This document shows, piece by piece, positions 32,317-44,964 of a stretch of DNA of 47,036 nt (position 1 is the stretch's first letter; every line of letters starts with the position of its first letter). This DNA is from Paramacrobiotus richtersi (Eukaryota > Tardigrada > Eutardigrada > Parachela > Macrobiotidae): positions 1-47,036 of the forward strand of contig JAQGAU010000059.1 of NCBI GenBank assembly GCA_034698045.1, read 5' to 3'. A program made the position numbers and the translations under genes. The notes under the pieces were generated by a model. The model ran no database searches and had not been told where the DNA came from. It saw only the letters and a program-made list of their open reading frames with translations.

Positions 32317-35300
32317 ATGGCAATGCTAACCGTCGTATTGTTGTATTTGACACTGACTGCTGCCGTTGGTGTGGGAGCAATGCAAACGGAAGTGGTGTTG
32401 GTCAGTCTGATACCGGTTGACCGCGGAATGGTACCGGGTCTGGCTTGGACTGGCGCAGCGCTGGATCTGGCCATCGAAAAGACAAACGCAGCGCTAGCCG
32501 CAACAAACGAGACTATCATAATCTCTCTGCACCAGGTTGAGGAAATGTTGCCTGTTACGTGCGCCAGTAACGAACTGGCTGCCCGTTCTCCGAGACTTCT
32601 GGCGCAGTATTATTATCAACACTTACGGAAAGAGTCACTGGCGTGCAACGAGTCCTTCTGCGCATGTTATGTCGTACTGGCCACATGTAGGTACAAAATG
32701 TATTTTTCTGCTATATCCTGAAACGCAGCAGTGTACAGCACGTGGTAGATTTTGCTTACAGCGTGCAACGATTTCACCAGTCTTTCCAATCTTGTTAGAG
32801 GTAGATGATCATGCTGTCGCACTCTCCTGTTGCGAGTGTATTAATGGATCTTTTTGCAGAATGGGACTGGCTACTCATAAACACGTAAGCTTACGATCAG
32901 ATGTGTAGCAACACTTGCAGATTACGTGGCATTTCCATTGTATAAACAGCGGACTAGGACAGCAATCGGAGACGGTCCCTTCCGACAACACGCTGACAAT
33001 GGGCTCCACATATGACAGCATTGTCAGGGCACTATTTGGAGTGTTCAGCCACTTTCACTGGCGCCATATCGCCGTACTATTCGACACGGCGGGCACAAAC
33101 CTTGCCGCAGTGATCAAAGATACCATGCTGACCTTCGCTAGCGTCTCAAATGTCCGTCTGGAATCTGTCGCTTTTTCCAGTAGATCCCAATCCAGCATGG
33201 CTCAAGCTATGCAGCTCGCTGCCCAGTACAGCCGAGGTCTGTGCTTTGCATATCAGGAAAATTGGCCGGCACTTATAGCAGATCCGAGTCATTCTCCATG
33301 TTGTTGTAGTTTTCGTCATTCTCGGTCCAGTCGCCGTCTTGCGCAGATGTCGGGTATTGTAAACAAACTTGACAATGAATTGTTGGCAGATATATCACCG
33401 TCTTGTTACTGCAGGCCCTTGCTGTCACGTTGGGAATGAGCAATGGGGAATTCGTAAGTCTCGGATGATCTTAACACTGACTTTATTAGTCGTATGCGCT
33501 TTATCGATCGCTTTATAAGTACTTTTTCCATGGTCTTCATTCACAATAATTATTATAGTTATGACTGTCAGCTTAACTGTACTGTTTTCTCTTGACCTTG
33601 CAGTATAACTGTTTTCCGTTAAGTTATCTCTAATCAATTAACCAGGTATTTATCAATTTCCAAACGGTTCAGCTAAACTCAACCAGTTACGGTCATGCGG
33701 CCGACCTCAACGAATTTCCTGAAGAGGTTGGTCTTGTCGATAACCGTTTACCTTCCACAGTTGTTGTATCGGAAGTTCCGTTTAGGAGGCCGCATTAGCT
33801 CGCTCGACATTGTTCCTGGTATTTACAACCCGCAATGAAGCGCCTCCCGAACTAAATCAACTACTCGCTACTCTCAGTCAAGAGCGGTACAATACAACCT
33901 TTCCAGACAAGGTGATCAAGGGCCAAAAACATTCTGGTATTGATTGTATATTCCTTTGTTCTCCTAGCCATTGGATATTGTCAACGTACGAGCCATGTAT
34001 GAACTGGTGGAACTGATGCCGTTTCTGCTGGCCAACCGCACCTATCTTGAACAATGTTCCGGACGCGATTTGGCCAGCTCAGCGTTCGGTAATACGTACC
34101 AGTTAACAACAGGAGACGTTCACTTGACTACTGGTGGCGTCAAACTGATCGGCATGGATATTTACGCGTACAGTTTGGCTAATCACCAGATGGAGGTAAC
34201 TTTTTTTAACGATTAATACAACAACGATGAGCGGCGAATTCAGTACTTTCCATACTGTTGTATTAAGCTCTCGCGTGTAGGCACTTCGTTGATATGAAAC
34301 TCACACACTTACCGAGCACTTCAAGGTAATATCTTAGGGGCGATCGGGCCTCAATTATCCGGTGGATATGTGAAGTGTCAAGCAATAGAATCTGATATAG
34401 AAGGGTACTATCCTTTATTCGCACCGGATATCCAAAAACAACTGAATCGCTTTTCAAATACTTACATGGTCAATAGTATTAATGCGCTGTATTACTAGTT
34501 TTACGGATACTACGAACAAGTCAACAACAGTCTAAACTGGGTACCCAACAAGACAATCGCCTGGATCAACGACACTGTCCCACTCGATGTGCCAGTGTGC
34601 GGTTTTACCGGGACAGAAGGAACATGCGTAGGAGACGGTATACAAACATTAAACAAAAGCACTAATCATCAGGATTCTGATAACGCCTCCATCTTCCTGT
34701 AGCGGTCTTGTATACTTCTGCCATTGTCCCTGCATTGATGATCACATTACTGCTGTGCATTGGCATTCCCCTGGCACGACACTGGATCCGGAAGTCCGCG
34801 CACAGATCACATGGTTCATGGTGGTTGCTGAACGATGCAGGAATAGACGTTCCCGAGCTCAGAGCATTGCCTCCGGATTTTGTATGCGGAACAGTCCATT
34901 GGAAACATAAAACGGTGTGGGCGAAGAAGGTGATCATGGAGAGCAATTGCGAAGTCTTATCACAGCAGAAGATTAGCACTCTATCAAAACTGATTATCTA
35001 CACTGATGTATGTATCTTATACATTCCATGCAGCAGGCGTTATATACGTAAATTAAAAATTACGCTTTGATTTCGTAGCATCCAAATATCAACAAGCTGT
35101 ATGGTTTACTGCCCATGTCCGACCGCGCCCTGATACTTTCCGAGTGCTGTCCAAAAGGAAACCTGCTGTTATTGTTTGGAGTCATGAATCTGGATGTCGA
35201 ATTCCAGTTCTCTCTTATTTCCGACCTAGTCCAAGTATAGGCACTTTAATTGAGCAACTTTCGAATTACCCAACCGGTTTTCCTGAATTTTGCTTAGGGT

Positions 35301-37823
35301 GTGAAATATCTACATTCGGCGCACAGGACACATGGCTCGATCAGTCCAACGCGTGTCCTTATCGATCACCGTTTCACGTTGAAAATAGCCAAATTCCAAC
35401 ATCAGGAGATTATTGGTCAGCTTACTAATAACCATCAAAGTTTGAAGAACAGTGCTATGCACTGGATGGCTCCCGAACATTCAAGAAATGGCAAACTTGA
35501 TAAATCTCTTCCTAGGGATATTTATTCAGTTGGTCTAGTGATCTCTACTATCCTCCTGCAGCGACAAGCAAATGCAGCAGAAATTGTAAAAGACTTCGAG
35601 CAACGAACTGAAAGAAAGCAGACGGAAATTGACGCATTGGTCGTTGGTTGTTTAAGCGTAGATCCAGCAAAACGGCCAACAGCCGACTCGCTTTCTACAC
35701 GCTTAAAAGTCATTCAACTGCGCTACAAAATTTCCAGCAAGAATATTGTCGAAAGAACTCTCGCCAGATTCTCAACGTATCTGACGACATTAGAACGGGC
35801 AGTGGCGCAGCGAAGTCATGAGTTGCACGACGAACGTCGCAAATGCGATATGTTATTAAGCGAAATACTGCCGATCTTTGTTATTCATGAGCTACGCAAT
35901 CGGAATCGTATTGTGGCTGAGATGTTCGAGAGTGTTACTTTGTACTTTGGGGAACTGCATGGATTCGCTGCCTGGGTCGCCACTGTGGAGCTACATCATG
36001 CCTTGGAAATGTTGACCGATGTTTGTGCTGTATTGGATGACGAGATTTCGCAGTTTGATGTGCTCAAAGTGGAAAACATTCGTGATTCATATGTGGTAAG
36101 CAAGTTGTTGCGGTAAAATCGTATATTTCACGTCACGTTCATCAAATCTTTGTTTCCATAGATCGTGGATGGCATTCCAGCAAGTAAAGGTCACGATGAC
36201 CACGCTTCGCGAATGTGCAGAATGGCTATTCAATTACCGGTGGCACTAGCGAAAAGATGTCCCGATTCGCATTTTCCTTTGCGAGCTGGCCTGCACTCCG
36301 GTACGTGGACGAATTTGTTTGCTCGAAACTGGTGACACAAGGTACAGTGTACTTGATTGAAGACCGGTCTCGATATGCGATACCGCCAGCTATGTACGGT
36401 TCTTATCAGTAGCGTTCCAGTGGCGATATCTGTACTCTGCAGACGAAGATAGTACTGCTTCGCAGTTAAACAAAATTAAATTTTTACTGCTTCGTAGTTA
36501 ATGTCACTTGTAATCAGTACTACAGGGGGTGCTGCGCAAAGTATGGTACAGACTTTCGAAAATTCATGGCATATTTCAGTACTGTGTTTCTTCCACGAAA
36601 ACTGCATCAGCGGATAGCCCATCTACAGAAGCCTCAGATTCACGTCCAGATTTTGCCGGTTATCCGGCCTGGACGAATTTTAATCCGGTCTCGAGTCACG
36701 AATTTGTTTGGTGATCTCATGTACTGCAGAAGTTAGCCCATCCCTCGCGCGACAATTTCAGCCAAAGTGGTCAGATAAATTACATCTGATAGGTCAGCTA
36801 GAATTTTTTGAAGTTTCAGACACGACAAAAGTTTCAGCTTTTTGGCCCAGCGCATGTGTTTCAGCTCTGAGCTGACTACAGCTGGTGCAGCAGTGGGAAC
36901 ATGCTCTTTCAGCGTCTAAAACGATAGAGAATGAAATTCTGAACATGGACAACCAAGCGAGGGGGCAAATCTCTGTAAAGGCAGGGCACTGAAAAATCTC
37001 TGTTGACTTGTACCATACTTTGCAAAGCGGACCCTGTAGTTTACCAGGACTACAACAACAACAACTTTATTCCTCTGGCCATTTCGGTCCAGCAGGTGCC
37101 ATGCGTGCTGCATGACATTAAAACGATGTTACAATTGAAACATAAGCTATAGATAGCAGCCGAACAACTGAATATACAAATAATACCGAAAACAAACAAA
37201 AGAAATAAACATAGTTAACAAAACCCAGCTGAGAGTGAAAAGTTCCATAATATGATGTGTTAAAAAGTCTAGATGAGTGCATTATAGACAGGTAAAAAGC
37301 GATGCATCACGTATTTACCCAGAATTATGTCTGCATCATGTAACAACAGTACATCGTGTCGTTTGCTAAAACACTTATTCCTCCAGTATCAGTCGTCCAC
37401 GGTAACACTATGATACCTGTGGTTTCCGTTGATAAAATCCTACGTTACACAGGACCTTGTGCTGCCGGAGTTATTGGACTGAAAGTGCCTCGATACTGCC
37501 TGTAAGTTGATGAAGGGCTCTCTATACAAAATGCATTCAGATTCTCAGTTCTTGTGAACTTGTAACAACGCACAGATTCGGCGATACTGTTAACATGGCT
37601 TCACGGATGGCTTCTCACGGAGAACCCGGAAAGATCCATCTTAGTTCCAGCACGGTCACACTCATTAGCAACGAAAGCGGACTGGTTTGCTTTGAGCGTG
37701 GCTTGATGGACATAAAGGTTCGTTTGTGAACAGTGACAACGCTTGAACGGGAATTACGGGAGCTCATTACAGGGCAAAGGTCAAACTCAGACTTTCTGGC
37801 TCGTCGCTGCTGGAAAGAGATAA
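32317..37823 (+). CDS. Receptor guanylate cyclase GC3
   Basis: Seventeen exons join in frame to 1005 residues: 32317-32686, 32762-32800, 32860-32884, 32950-33236, 33310-33353, 33415-33453, 33646-33726, 33786-33911, 33968-34195, 34499-34637, 34703-35007, 35079-35234, 35298-36095, 36162-36300, 37453-37501, 37576-37717, 37773-37823. Order: signal peptide (MAMLTVVLLYLTLTAAVGVG), ligand-binding ectodomain, membrane span (about 463-483), kinase homology (WMAPEH), coiled coil, cyclase, short tail ending GKR. Metal site 1 is Glu (about 832, GELHGF); site 2 Asp (876) follows Arg; guanine Glu (872) and Cys (941) are kept. Exon boundaries equal those of GC2. The ectodomain is the most diverged of the three (shorter exon 4, different exon 9), while the cytoplasmic part nearly equals GC2. 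It is head-to-head with GC2. Intron 14 (1152 nt) holds a MITE and a SINE fragment. Confidence 0.92.
36523..37036. mobile_element. MITE in GC3 intron 14, TA-flanked
   Basis: The ends are imperfect inverted repeats of about 30 nt: CAGGGGGTGCTGCGCAAAG at 36523 and the reverse complement of CAGGGTCCGCTTTGCAAAG ending at 37036. Both continue into TATGGTACA. TA lies immediately outside each end, consistent with a Tc1/mariner-type target site. No coding capacity. Confidence 0.6.
37047..37095 (-). mobile_element. SINE 3' fragment with (TTG)n tail
   Basis: On the minus strand this reads CTGCTGGACCGAAATGG, then CCAGAGGAATAAAG and a TTGTTGTTGTTG tail. It matches the end of the SINE-like element at 2360-2404. 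It is 5'-truncated and sits next to the MITE in GC3 intron 14. Confidence 0.6.
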
Positions 37824-40800
37824 TCAAAGGACAAGAGCCTGTACGGATGAAAAAATACGTTGGACGAGCTGATCGGATCCATGCACGCATCGGATTCTGT
37901 AGCGTTTAACGCAGGGAATCTGAACGATCAGCAAAAAATAGCAGGCAATGGAAACGCTTCTGTGTTGTAAATGGCCTGCTTGGGAACCGTAGCGTGAACG
38001 CACCATTTTCAAAATGTTTTTCTTTATGACAAATTTGCATGCAAGTGATAAAGCTGTGCGTGGGTTTCACGCAAACAACAAAGATGAAATACTTATGAGA
38101 GACAGATGCAAAATCACCATCGGTGGATGAAACCTAACGATTTAGCTCATAACAGCCGGATTTTGTCCACCGAGTTTGCATGCAAGGATGCCTCAGTTCT
38201 GCGCGATTAACAATTTTCAGATTCTGCAATTAACGGGATGCTCGCTCTAATTTGCCGATTGGTTTTAATTCCGTCTGAATTTCGCCGACAAAGCTAACGT
38301 TTAGGGTATTACACCACTTGATAGCACATTCTTTCCTCTATCTATATCAGCCTAATTCAGTACTTTTAGCCCTTCCCTTAAAAATCCCCGCACATTATTT
38401 GTCAAAGGTGTCGAAATTACAGCTGTCCCCGTCACTATTTAGTTGTTCGCCGGCTGACCAGGCCCCTGTCGCCTGATTCCATGAGCGGCGTTTTTAAAAG
38501 ATGTACCATTTGAAGGGTTGTCGGATAAAAATATTCAGATTTCACTGCAGATCACCAATTCGCCTGGGAGGGGAAATAAAACTTGTAAAAAAATGTGAAA
38601 AACAAAATTTCTGGGAACTGCGGTAGTTTTCTGCTTTTAAACATTTTTTGTGCGTCCGAACACAAGCTCGGAAACCCCAACTGGCCGCTTAATCTTATTT
38701 TCCTTGAGGTCCTTCTTGGTTTTCCACACGAGAACAACGGCTATTAGCGAACGCACTGTCTGGGCGCCTTTGTGACCACAGACATGTCGTTTTCATGACA
38801 CTAGTTTTCCATGACGTTGCTCCCCCGGACCCAGACAGGGCCGTGAGCCGAATGTCTGCACGTTGTTATGAAGAGGGATCATTGTTCTAACAAGTTTTTT
38901 TCGCGAAAGATTTTAGTTTGCGTCGACAATTAAGGGCAGGTTCAAACTGCTATTTACTTTTTATGCCAGGACACGCCGTTTTTCTGATACCTTTGAAGAT
39001 AAATTCCTGCAGGTGCTGGGGCAGAGTACCAAACCTGAGAAAAATTTTCTGTGATCACAGAGCCCTACTGTACGTTTTTACATAACGGTTTGATCCCGTA
39101 CGCTTTTGGTATCCAGGCAAGGCAATCATAAACTTTCGGCAATTTAGCGCGAGCAACCCGTTACATTGAGAACCTCTGTAGAAGTGCTACTCTCCCCGGG
39201 GGGGGGGGACGTACGTATGATGTGGCGAATAGTGCGCGAGCATGAACTGCACAAGGCCATTTACTATCTTTAGACTCATATATTTCAGAAAAACGATAAG
39301 AAATTCCAGACCTCCAAATTGATGTGCACAGTCTTGTCCAACTATCTGTAGGTAACGGCACTGGCAAGTTATGAGTGCTGAAAGTTCGCAGCGAAGAAAA
39401 GGGAGCCGGCTGGTTCACTGACGTGCCGTGACGTTTGCTGCCATCATTCTAGGGCTGCAGTGGTATCACTCGTTCCGTTTATCTCTGGCCTTCTGTATTT
39501 TTCCAAAAGGTCAAAATTTAAGTTTTATTAACACATGTACAGGCTGTAATGCAGCGAACTCCAATGCTCAAGACAAAGGGGTAAAGTAGCATGATTCCCG
39601 TTAATGCGAGCTTCCATCAGCGCGATAATTGACACTTATCCAATCATACGTTCCTACAAAATCACCAAATTCTGAACAGCGTAGAGCCCGCATTGCATCT
39701 TTCTGGAATTCCAGCGCTAGATTCAGTGTTTGTTGTCCACAGGTCTGGACAATATTTCTGCCGCTTGGCTGGTTATATACCGCTACGGATACCTGTATGA
39801 ACCTTCAAACATAAAAGCATAATCAAGTAAAAATATTTCACCCGATAGATCAGCAGCAATATCCAACACATATAGTGCATTACCGGCAAACAAGTTGGTA
39901 GTCCACGGCTTTGTTACTGTCACATAACCCCGTCACTGCCCAGAAAACGTCAGGTGTGAACGGCATCCGTGTCAATCCTGGCCGGTGTGGACACTCTCTA
40001 GAAGGGCGTGAGCAATGCTCAATAAAGCCCGCTACAGCTTGCGCAGTTGTCTTTACTTTACTGTAACAAAAACAAGGGAAAACGCCGTGGCATTGGCTCG
40101 ATATACACAACTGGATGAAGTGCAGATAACCCTGCTTGTTACGGTAAAGCGTATGCCGATTCTGATACATGCTTTTTGCAAACATTCTGCCGATTACTGT
40201 GTTACGGCAGTTACAATATGGACACTCATACAACCCGACAAACGTATCAAAACTGATCTCTACCTGCAGAATTCAGCCACAGCTTCTCGCTGAGTGGTGT
40301 TTGCACTGTGGGAAACTGCATCGGCAAGAGTTGCATTCAAGGGAACCGCACTGAAACCGATTAGTGCTGCGGCACTTGGAAAGACAGATAAAAGCCGAGG
40401 GGAATGATATCTGGGTCTGCTGCTTCTAGGCGGTCAGAAGCCGTCTCACAGTCGGTACTAGTAGGTGCAGCGAGATTGGCTTCTATTGTTTGAATATATC
40501 CGCTGACACTTATTAGGAGAATATTCTGGTCCACATTTTTTCGGAGCTTTTTGTGTCCGTCTTGTAAATAAGGTTTTGTAAACAAACTGTTAACACGCTT
40601 GCCGACTGCAGCCAGTGCTCATTTCGATAATAAATCGATGTTTTGTGGAACCGGTTTACCAAAGAAGATTATAACTAGCCGGCAGCGCTTCATATCGGTC
40701 ATATGATCTCAACGCTGCTGGTTGGTGTGACTGACATTTGCCACATTCTGACGCTGGATTAAAGCCTGCATTTTGTGACCTATGCGTTTATGGATGTTTA

Positions 40801-41983
40801 CACTACTTACTCCCCGTCGGGGTTGTTTGTTGCCTTATTGCTGCTTACAAAAATCGTCTGATCACAAACGAAACCACCGTTACCGACACTGGAACGGTTC
40901 AGTATTGGAGATGTGCGTAAAGGTTTCTAAAATACAGACTTTCAAACGAGAACTGTACTGCCTCGTTAGGCATTCTGATATGGACCGAAATCTTAAACGC
41001 TTTTTTAATATTGAAAGCGTTTGTTAAATTTACAACTGCTGCAGTTTTTAACGCTTCAAAACTGGTAATTGTGTCCAACGAATTGTTCGGCGTTTGAGCT
41101 TACGATCAGTACCAGCGTTGTTAACGTTAGTACGGACCGTGTAAAAGGTGTCCAAACACTATTCATATGCATCGCGCGTCTACTGAAGAAGAAAGGCAAC
41201 GCAGAAATTTGTTTTGAAAACTGGCAACCTGAAAGTTTGTTATTCAAATAGTTCTCTATGTTGAAAATTTAAAATTTGACTTTTAACTGTCTGCTTCGAC
41301 GATACTGTCCTAGTAGTCTATAAAGTGAAACTACTGTCAAATACCCAAGATTATCGAAATTTTTCATCTCGTTCAGACTCCTTGTTAGTTTACAATTAAT
41401 AATGACTGTTGTAATAGTGCTTCAAAGTATCTGCACCGGCACGAAAGCGCTAACACCAAAATAAACGTAACAAATGACTGAAAAAGTTCATGTGTGGTGC
41501 ACTGAAGCATACTGCAGTTGACTACCGCGCATACGCATAGCGCGTCTGTACATGAGAAACGTACCTAATATATTATGTACTCTGTACTTTGAAGTATCAG
41601 CACAAAACACGTACTCGTATACGGCATCTTACAGTGCCTCGTTTCACACGGGTTTCGCTGTACAAAAAAGTGCTGACGCTCAGTCAGTCAGTCTTACATA
41701 CAACTAGTAAGGGATCTCGAACGATTATACGGAGATTAATTAGTGTTACGTAACTCATCACCGACTTTTCTTTGTTGACTACAACGTACAAGCCTGCTTA
41801 ATCAGGTAATCTTATCATGTAGCGTGCAGGAAATTCGCCGCTAGCAAGAGCGATACAATACTTTGTGCACATAACAAAACACACACCGCAACAGCTGTTC
41901 AGTCGCAGTTTTCAGCGTTTTGCCCTTCGCCAACAGGTAGTGTTATACAATCCGCACAAATTCCTTCATAATATCGTACAACA
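37824..41983. other. Long intergenic region without a supported gene
   Basis: The first few hundred nt are the GC3 3' untranslated region and resemble the sequence after the GC2 stop. The rest has only short frames. One on the minus strand (40233-39880, starting MYECPYCNC, cysteine-rich, 117 codons) is not convincing, as no domain fits. A homopolymer run of eleven G after CCCC occurs near 39199. A triple TCAG word at about 41680-41693 resembles an arthropod initiator about 300 nt before the dehydrogenase ATG. Confidence 0.4.
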
Positions 41984-43204
41984 ATGGACCGTTGGCGAGG
42001 ACGCACAGCGCTGGTGACCGGTGCCTCATCCGGCATCGGTCTGGCCACAGCGGAAACTCTAGCTAAGCTGGGTGTGAATGTGGTGGGCTGCGCACGCAAC
42101 CTGGAGAAAATCAACGTAACTAACCTTGTTATGCTACAACCAGTCGATTTAATTAAGCAGGACGTTTAAATCTGCAGGATTTGAAGAACATCCTCCCAAA
42201 GGGAGCTGGCAGTGTTCACGCCATCGCGTGCGACATCACCAAGGAGGAGGACATTAAGCGTATGTTTGAGGAGATCGAGAAGACCTACAAGCATGTTGAC
42301 ATTCTGGTCAACAATGCCGGCATGGCGAAGCCCGATACATTGGTCGAAGGAACGACCGAAGGGTGGCGTGCCATGATCGATGTACATCATATGCTTTATC
42401 AGCACCATATTAGTTGTATGGTCAATGTTTGAGACTTTTTGCAGGTGAATGTTATGGGACTGTCCATCTGTGCCCGTGAAGCGCTACGTTTGATGGTCAA
42501 GGATAAAGTTGAGGATGGACACATTATCAATATCAACAGGTATACAAATTTGCTACATGATCTGCATGCTATTGCACTGTTTTGTACGTCTTCGATCAAG
42601 CGTTTTTACACGGATATCCTCTAACTTTCGGTATGCACAGTAACTGTTTTCCCGGAACCAGTATTTGTTTTACTGCTTAATGTGTGCAGCGTATGTGTCA
42701 CCAGTTGCAAGTATGTTTTTCAGTGTTTTTCAATGGCATGTTGTGACCGAATGTTATCAGATCAGTTCCTGCAAACTTGTAATTGTTCTTCTCTTTCTGC
42801 AGTATGGCTGGCCACGATGTCCCTCCATGGCCCACGGCACATTTCTACTCGGCCACCAAGCACATGGTCATCGCTCTCACCGAGGCCCTCTACCGGGAAG
42901 TCAAGGGAATTTCCCCGAAAATCCGCGTAACTGTAGGTATTACGTTTCCTCCGTGAACATATGAATGCAGTGATCAAAGAGGATCGATGCGACGTAGAGT
43001 ATCAGTCCTGGAGGAGTGGCCACAGATTTCGGTAACCGGTGGATCGGGGAGGAGAACATCAAGAAGATGGACTTGAGCAAGATGAACTTTCCACTGCTCC
43101 AAGGCCAGGACCTGGCTGACGCCGTGGTGTACGTTGTCGGCGCTCCAGCCCATGTCTGTGTTAAAGAGCTCATTATTGCGCCCACGGAACAACCGGCGTT
43201 GTAA
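41984..43204 (+). CDS. Short-chain dehydrogenase, DHRS11 / farnesol dehydrogenase-like
   Basis: Five exons (41984-42115, 42178-42381, 42445-42539, 42803-42932, 42998-43204) give 255 residues, the usual length of a classical SDR. It should be a cytosolic NADP(H)-dependent oxidoreductase of carbonyl or alcohol substrates. The Rossmann glycine motif TGASSGIG is near residue 13, CARN follows the second strand (Arg favours NADP), and NNAG is near 90. The active-site Ser is in ININS and the YSATK motif supplies Tyr and Lys. VTSISPGGVATDF follows, as in the DHRS11 group. The ININSMAGH word and the C-terminal region match DHRS11 and insect farnesol dehydrogenases. Exon 5 starts at AGT rather than the next AG, because only that keeps the SISPGG frame. 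AATAAA lies at 43288. Substrate cannot be told from sequence. Confidence 0.93.
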
Positions 43205-43287
43205 CTGTACACCCGGTTTATATACGATCCTTAGTTGGTATGAACTATCGCGAAATATCGGGCATGCTTGTGTGGGCACATACATTG

Positions 43288-43293
43288 AATAAA
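43288..43293 (+). other. Polyadenylation signal AATAAA for the dehydrogenase
   Basis: Canonical hexamer 84 nt after the stop codon. A reverse-strand AATAAA (43316-43321) for the convergent Ig-domain gene lies 23 nt further on. Confidence 0.65.
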
Positions 43294-43558
43294 ACCTCTG
43301 GCTTTCCGCAACAAATTTATTATTATCGTTCTTGCATTTCCTGTGCCAGTTATACGTGCCCTCGATGTACACTTCCTAGTCTGCGATGCCGATAATTCTC
43401 AGTCACAATTTGGCTAGGTTTTTGGCTGTCACGTTGATTCGAGAAAGTACAAAATTACGCATTAGTAAGAACCACGTGCGCCTTAACAAGCATCTGACGG
43501 AATGAAACAGAAATGTAACATCAAAGTTATATCTGTGCTGGATGTACACGATCACGCA

Positions 43559-44964
43559 TTAGGTCAGGTTCAGATTAATAATCTGCACAACAAATTCATC
43601 CATCTCCATGTATGGTCGCACCCACACTTCGAACTGACCACTAAAGGATTTAGGTAGAGATGGGAATGTCAGGCTGAAATTAGCCTCGTTGAGTGCCAGA
43701 TCTCCAGCATGCGGAAAAATCTTTTCAGTCAAGGCATGTAGAGGATGCGACGCTTGGGCCCAGATAATGCGGCGATTGTAGCGGACGATGTAGCGGTGCC
43801 ACGTGTGCTCCGTCATCTGGATTCGCAGCTTGGAAAACAGGGTCACATTCTTCCCCGCTGGAGAGGTGATGTTCAGGACCGGTGTTTCGAACACGTCGGC
43901 TGGCATCAAAATAGGCCTAGAAGATCTTAGTTTCAGCAATCGGATAAAAAACAATCTGCGGTCTTGATATATGGTTTTAGTGCAGTACACCGAAGACTCG
44001 CTTTCGTATAAATACTCCACTACTTCAGCTTGGCGTTAACTGACAAAGATCAAGGCTTTCTTGATCCCAAGCGTTAGTGACCAATTACAGGTCACGCGTT
44101 GTCGTAGGGCTCGAAAACAGCTGCAAAACGAGAATTTTGGCGCATCAGTTAGCGTTTGATCTTTCGATTCCTTCCCTGACTTTGGCGAAAAAGTGATGTT
44201 AGAGTTCAAACCTTCTGCGACATGCAGAAAATCACAATTCTTTGTGTGGACATCTGCAGCAGAACCGTAAGTTCCTTTATTAATTATTATTTATATTATT
44301 GTCATCGGCGTTGAAGTTAGTTTTTTTCAAGCAGCACGAAAAGTTTACGGTATGTACTCTGTAACTGTGCTTACCTGAACATATAGGCCTGATTAACACA
44401 CAAGCCACGCGTCTCGTTCTTACGTAGACAGAAGCAGTACACCGCCCCAAAGGTATCAACCGTTACATTGTGGATGAGAAAGTAATCAGTGGTGGATGTT
44501 CGGGATTGGCTGTACACGAAGGGCGAGGGATATCCTTTGCACCTCACATTCCACAGGGAATTTTTGTCATGTCTCCATTGAAGTTCGTCGGAGCCTGGAC
44601 ATGTGGAGTTTTGGCCTGGACAACTGGCCACTGGACAGCTGAACACTGCCGTCTGTCCGAGTTGTGCACCGATTAATCTTAACGGCTGTGCGGGACCGTT
44701 GCACGTAGGACTATTCCCGGCTAGAGGCATTGCCGGTTGGTCCATGTTGAGGATGATTCTTCCATCGACACTGCGCTGTTCAGCCTTGAATAAATCTCTG
44801 CGTAATGCTACAATGCGAAAAAGTTATACACAGTGGCGCACAGCAGCATGAGATATTCGAACGATGAACGAGTGTTATTAAGCACGAGATACGCGTATGT
44901 CCAGCGCACCATGAGGTAGTTGCTGTCCTTGCATATACCGTATATACGTACGTCGACCGAGTCC
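43559..44964 (-). CDS. Extracellular protein with Ig-like domain, 3' part (5' end not found)
   Basis: The last exon (43916-43559, 118 codons and stop) and the one before it (44807-44375) splice in matching phases. The latter holds an Ig-like domain: GQTAVFSCP, a Trp in LQWRH, then DTFGAVYCFC (a D-x-G-x-Y-x-C-like signature) with extra cysteines and N-glycosylation sites. A further upstream exon at 44964-44870 (reading VDVRIYGICKDSNYLMVRW) fits in phase but uses a weak GTTCAT donor. I found no signal peptide or first exon, so the gene probably extends above 45 kb. The last exon has no membrane span and is unrecognised. The product is probably secreted or the ectodomain of a longer isoform. It converges on the dehydrogenase. 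Confidence is good for the two 3' exons and low for the third. Confidence 0.6.

Noticed and set aside
37453..37823. Separate small gene downstream of GC3
   Set aside because: These are the last three exons of GC3 (GPCAAG, LFGDTVNMASRM and GKGQTQTFWL), reached across a repeat-filled 1152-nt intron.
39196..39212. G-quadruplex
   Set aside because: A single run of eleven G residues with adjacent C residues, not four separated G tracts; more likely a homopolymer prone to sequencing error.
39880..40233. Zinc-finger-like protein starting MYECPYCNC
   Set aside because: Cysteine and histidine spacing fits no zinc-binding family after the first CxxC, and no neighbouring exons were found.
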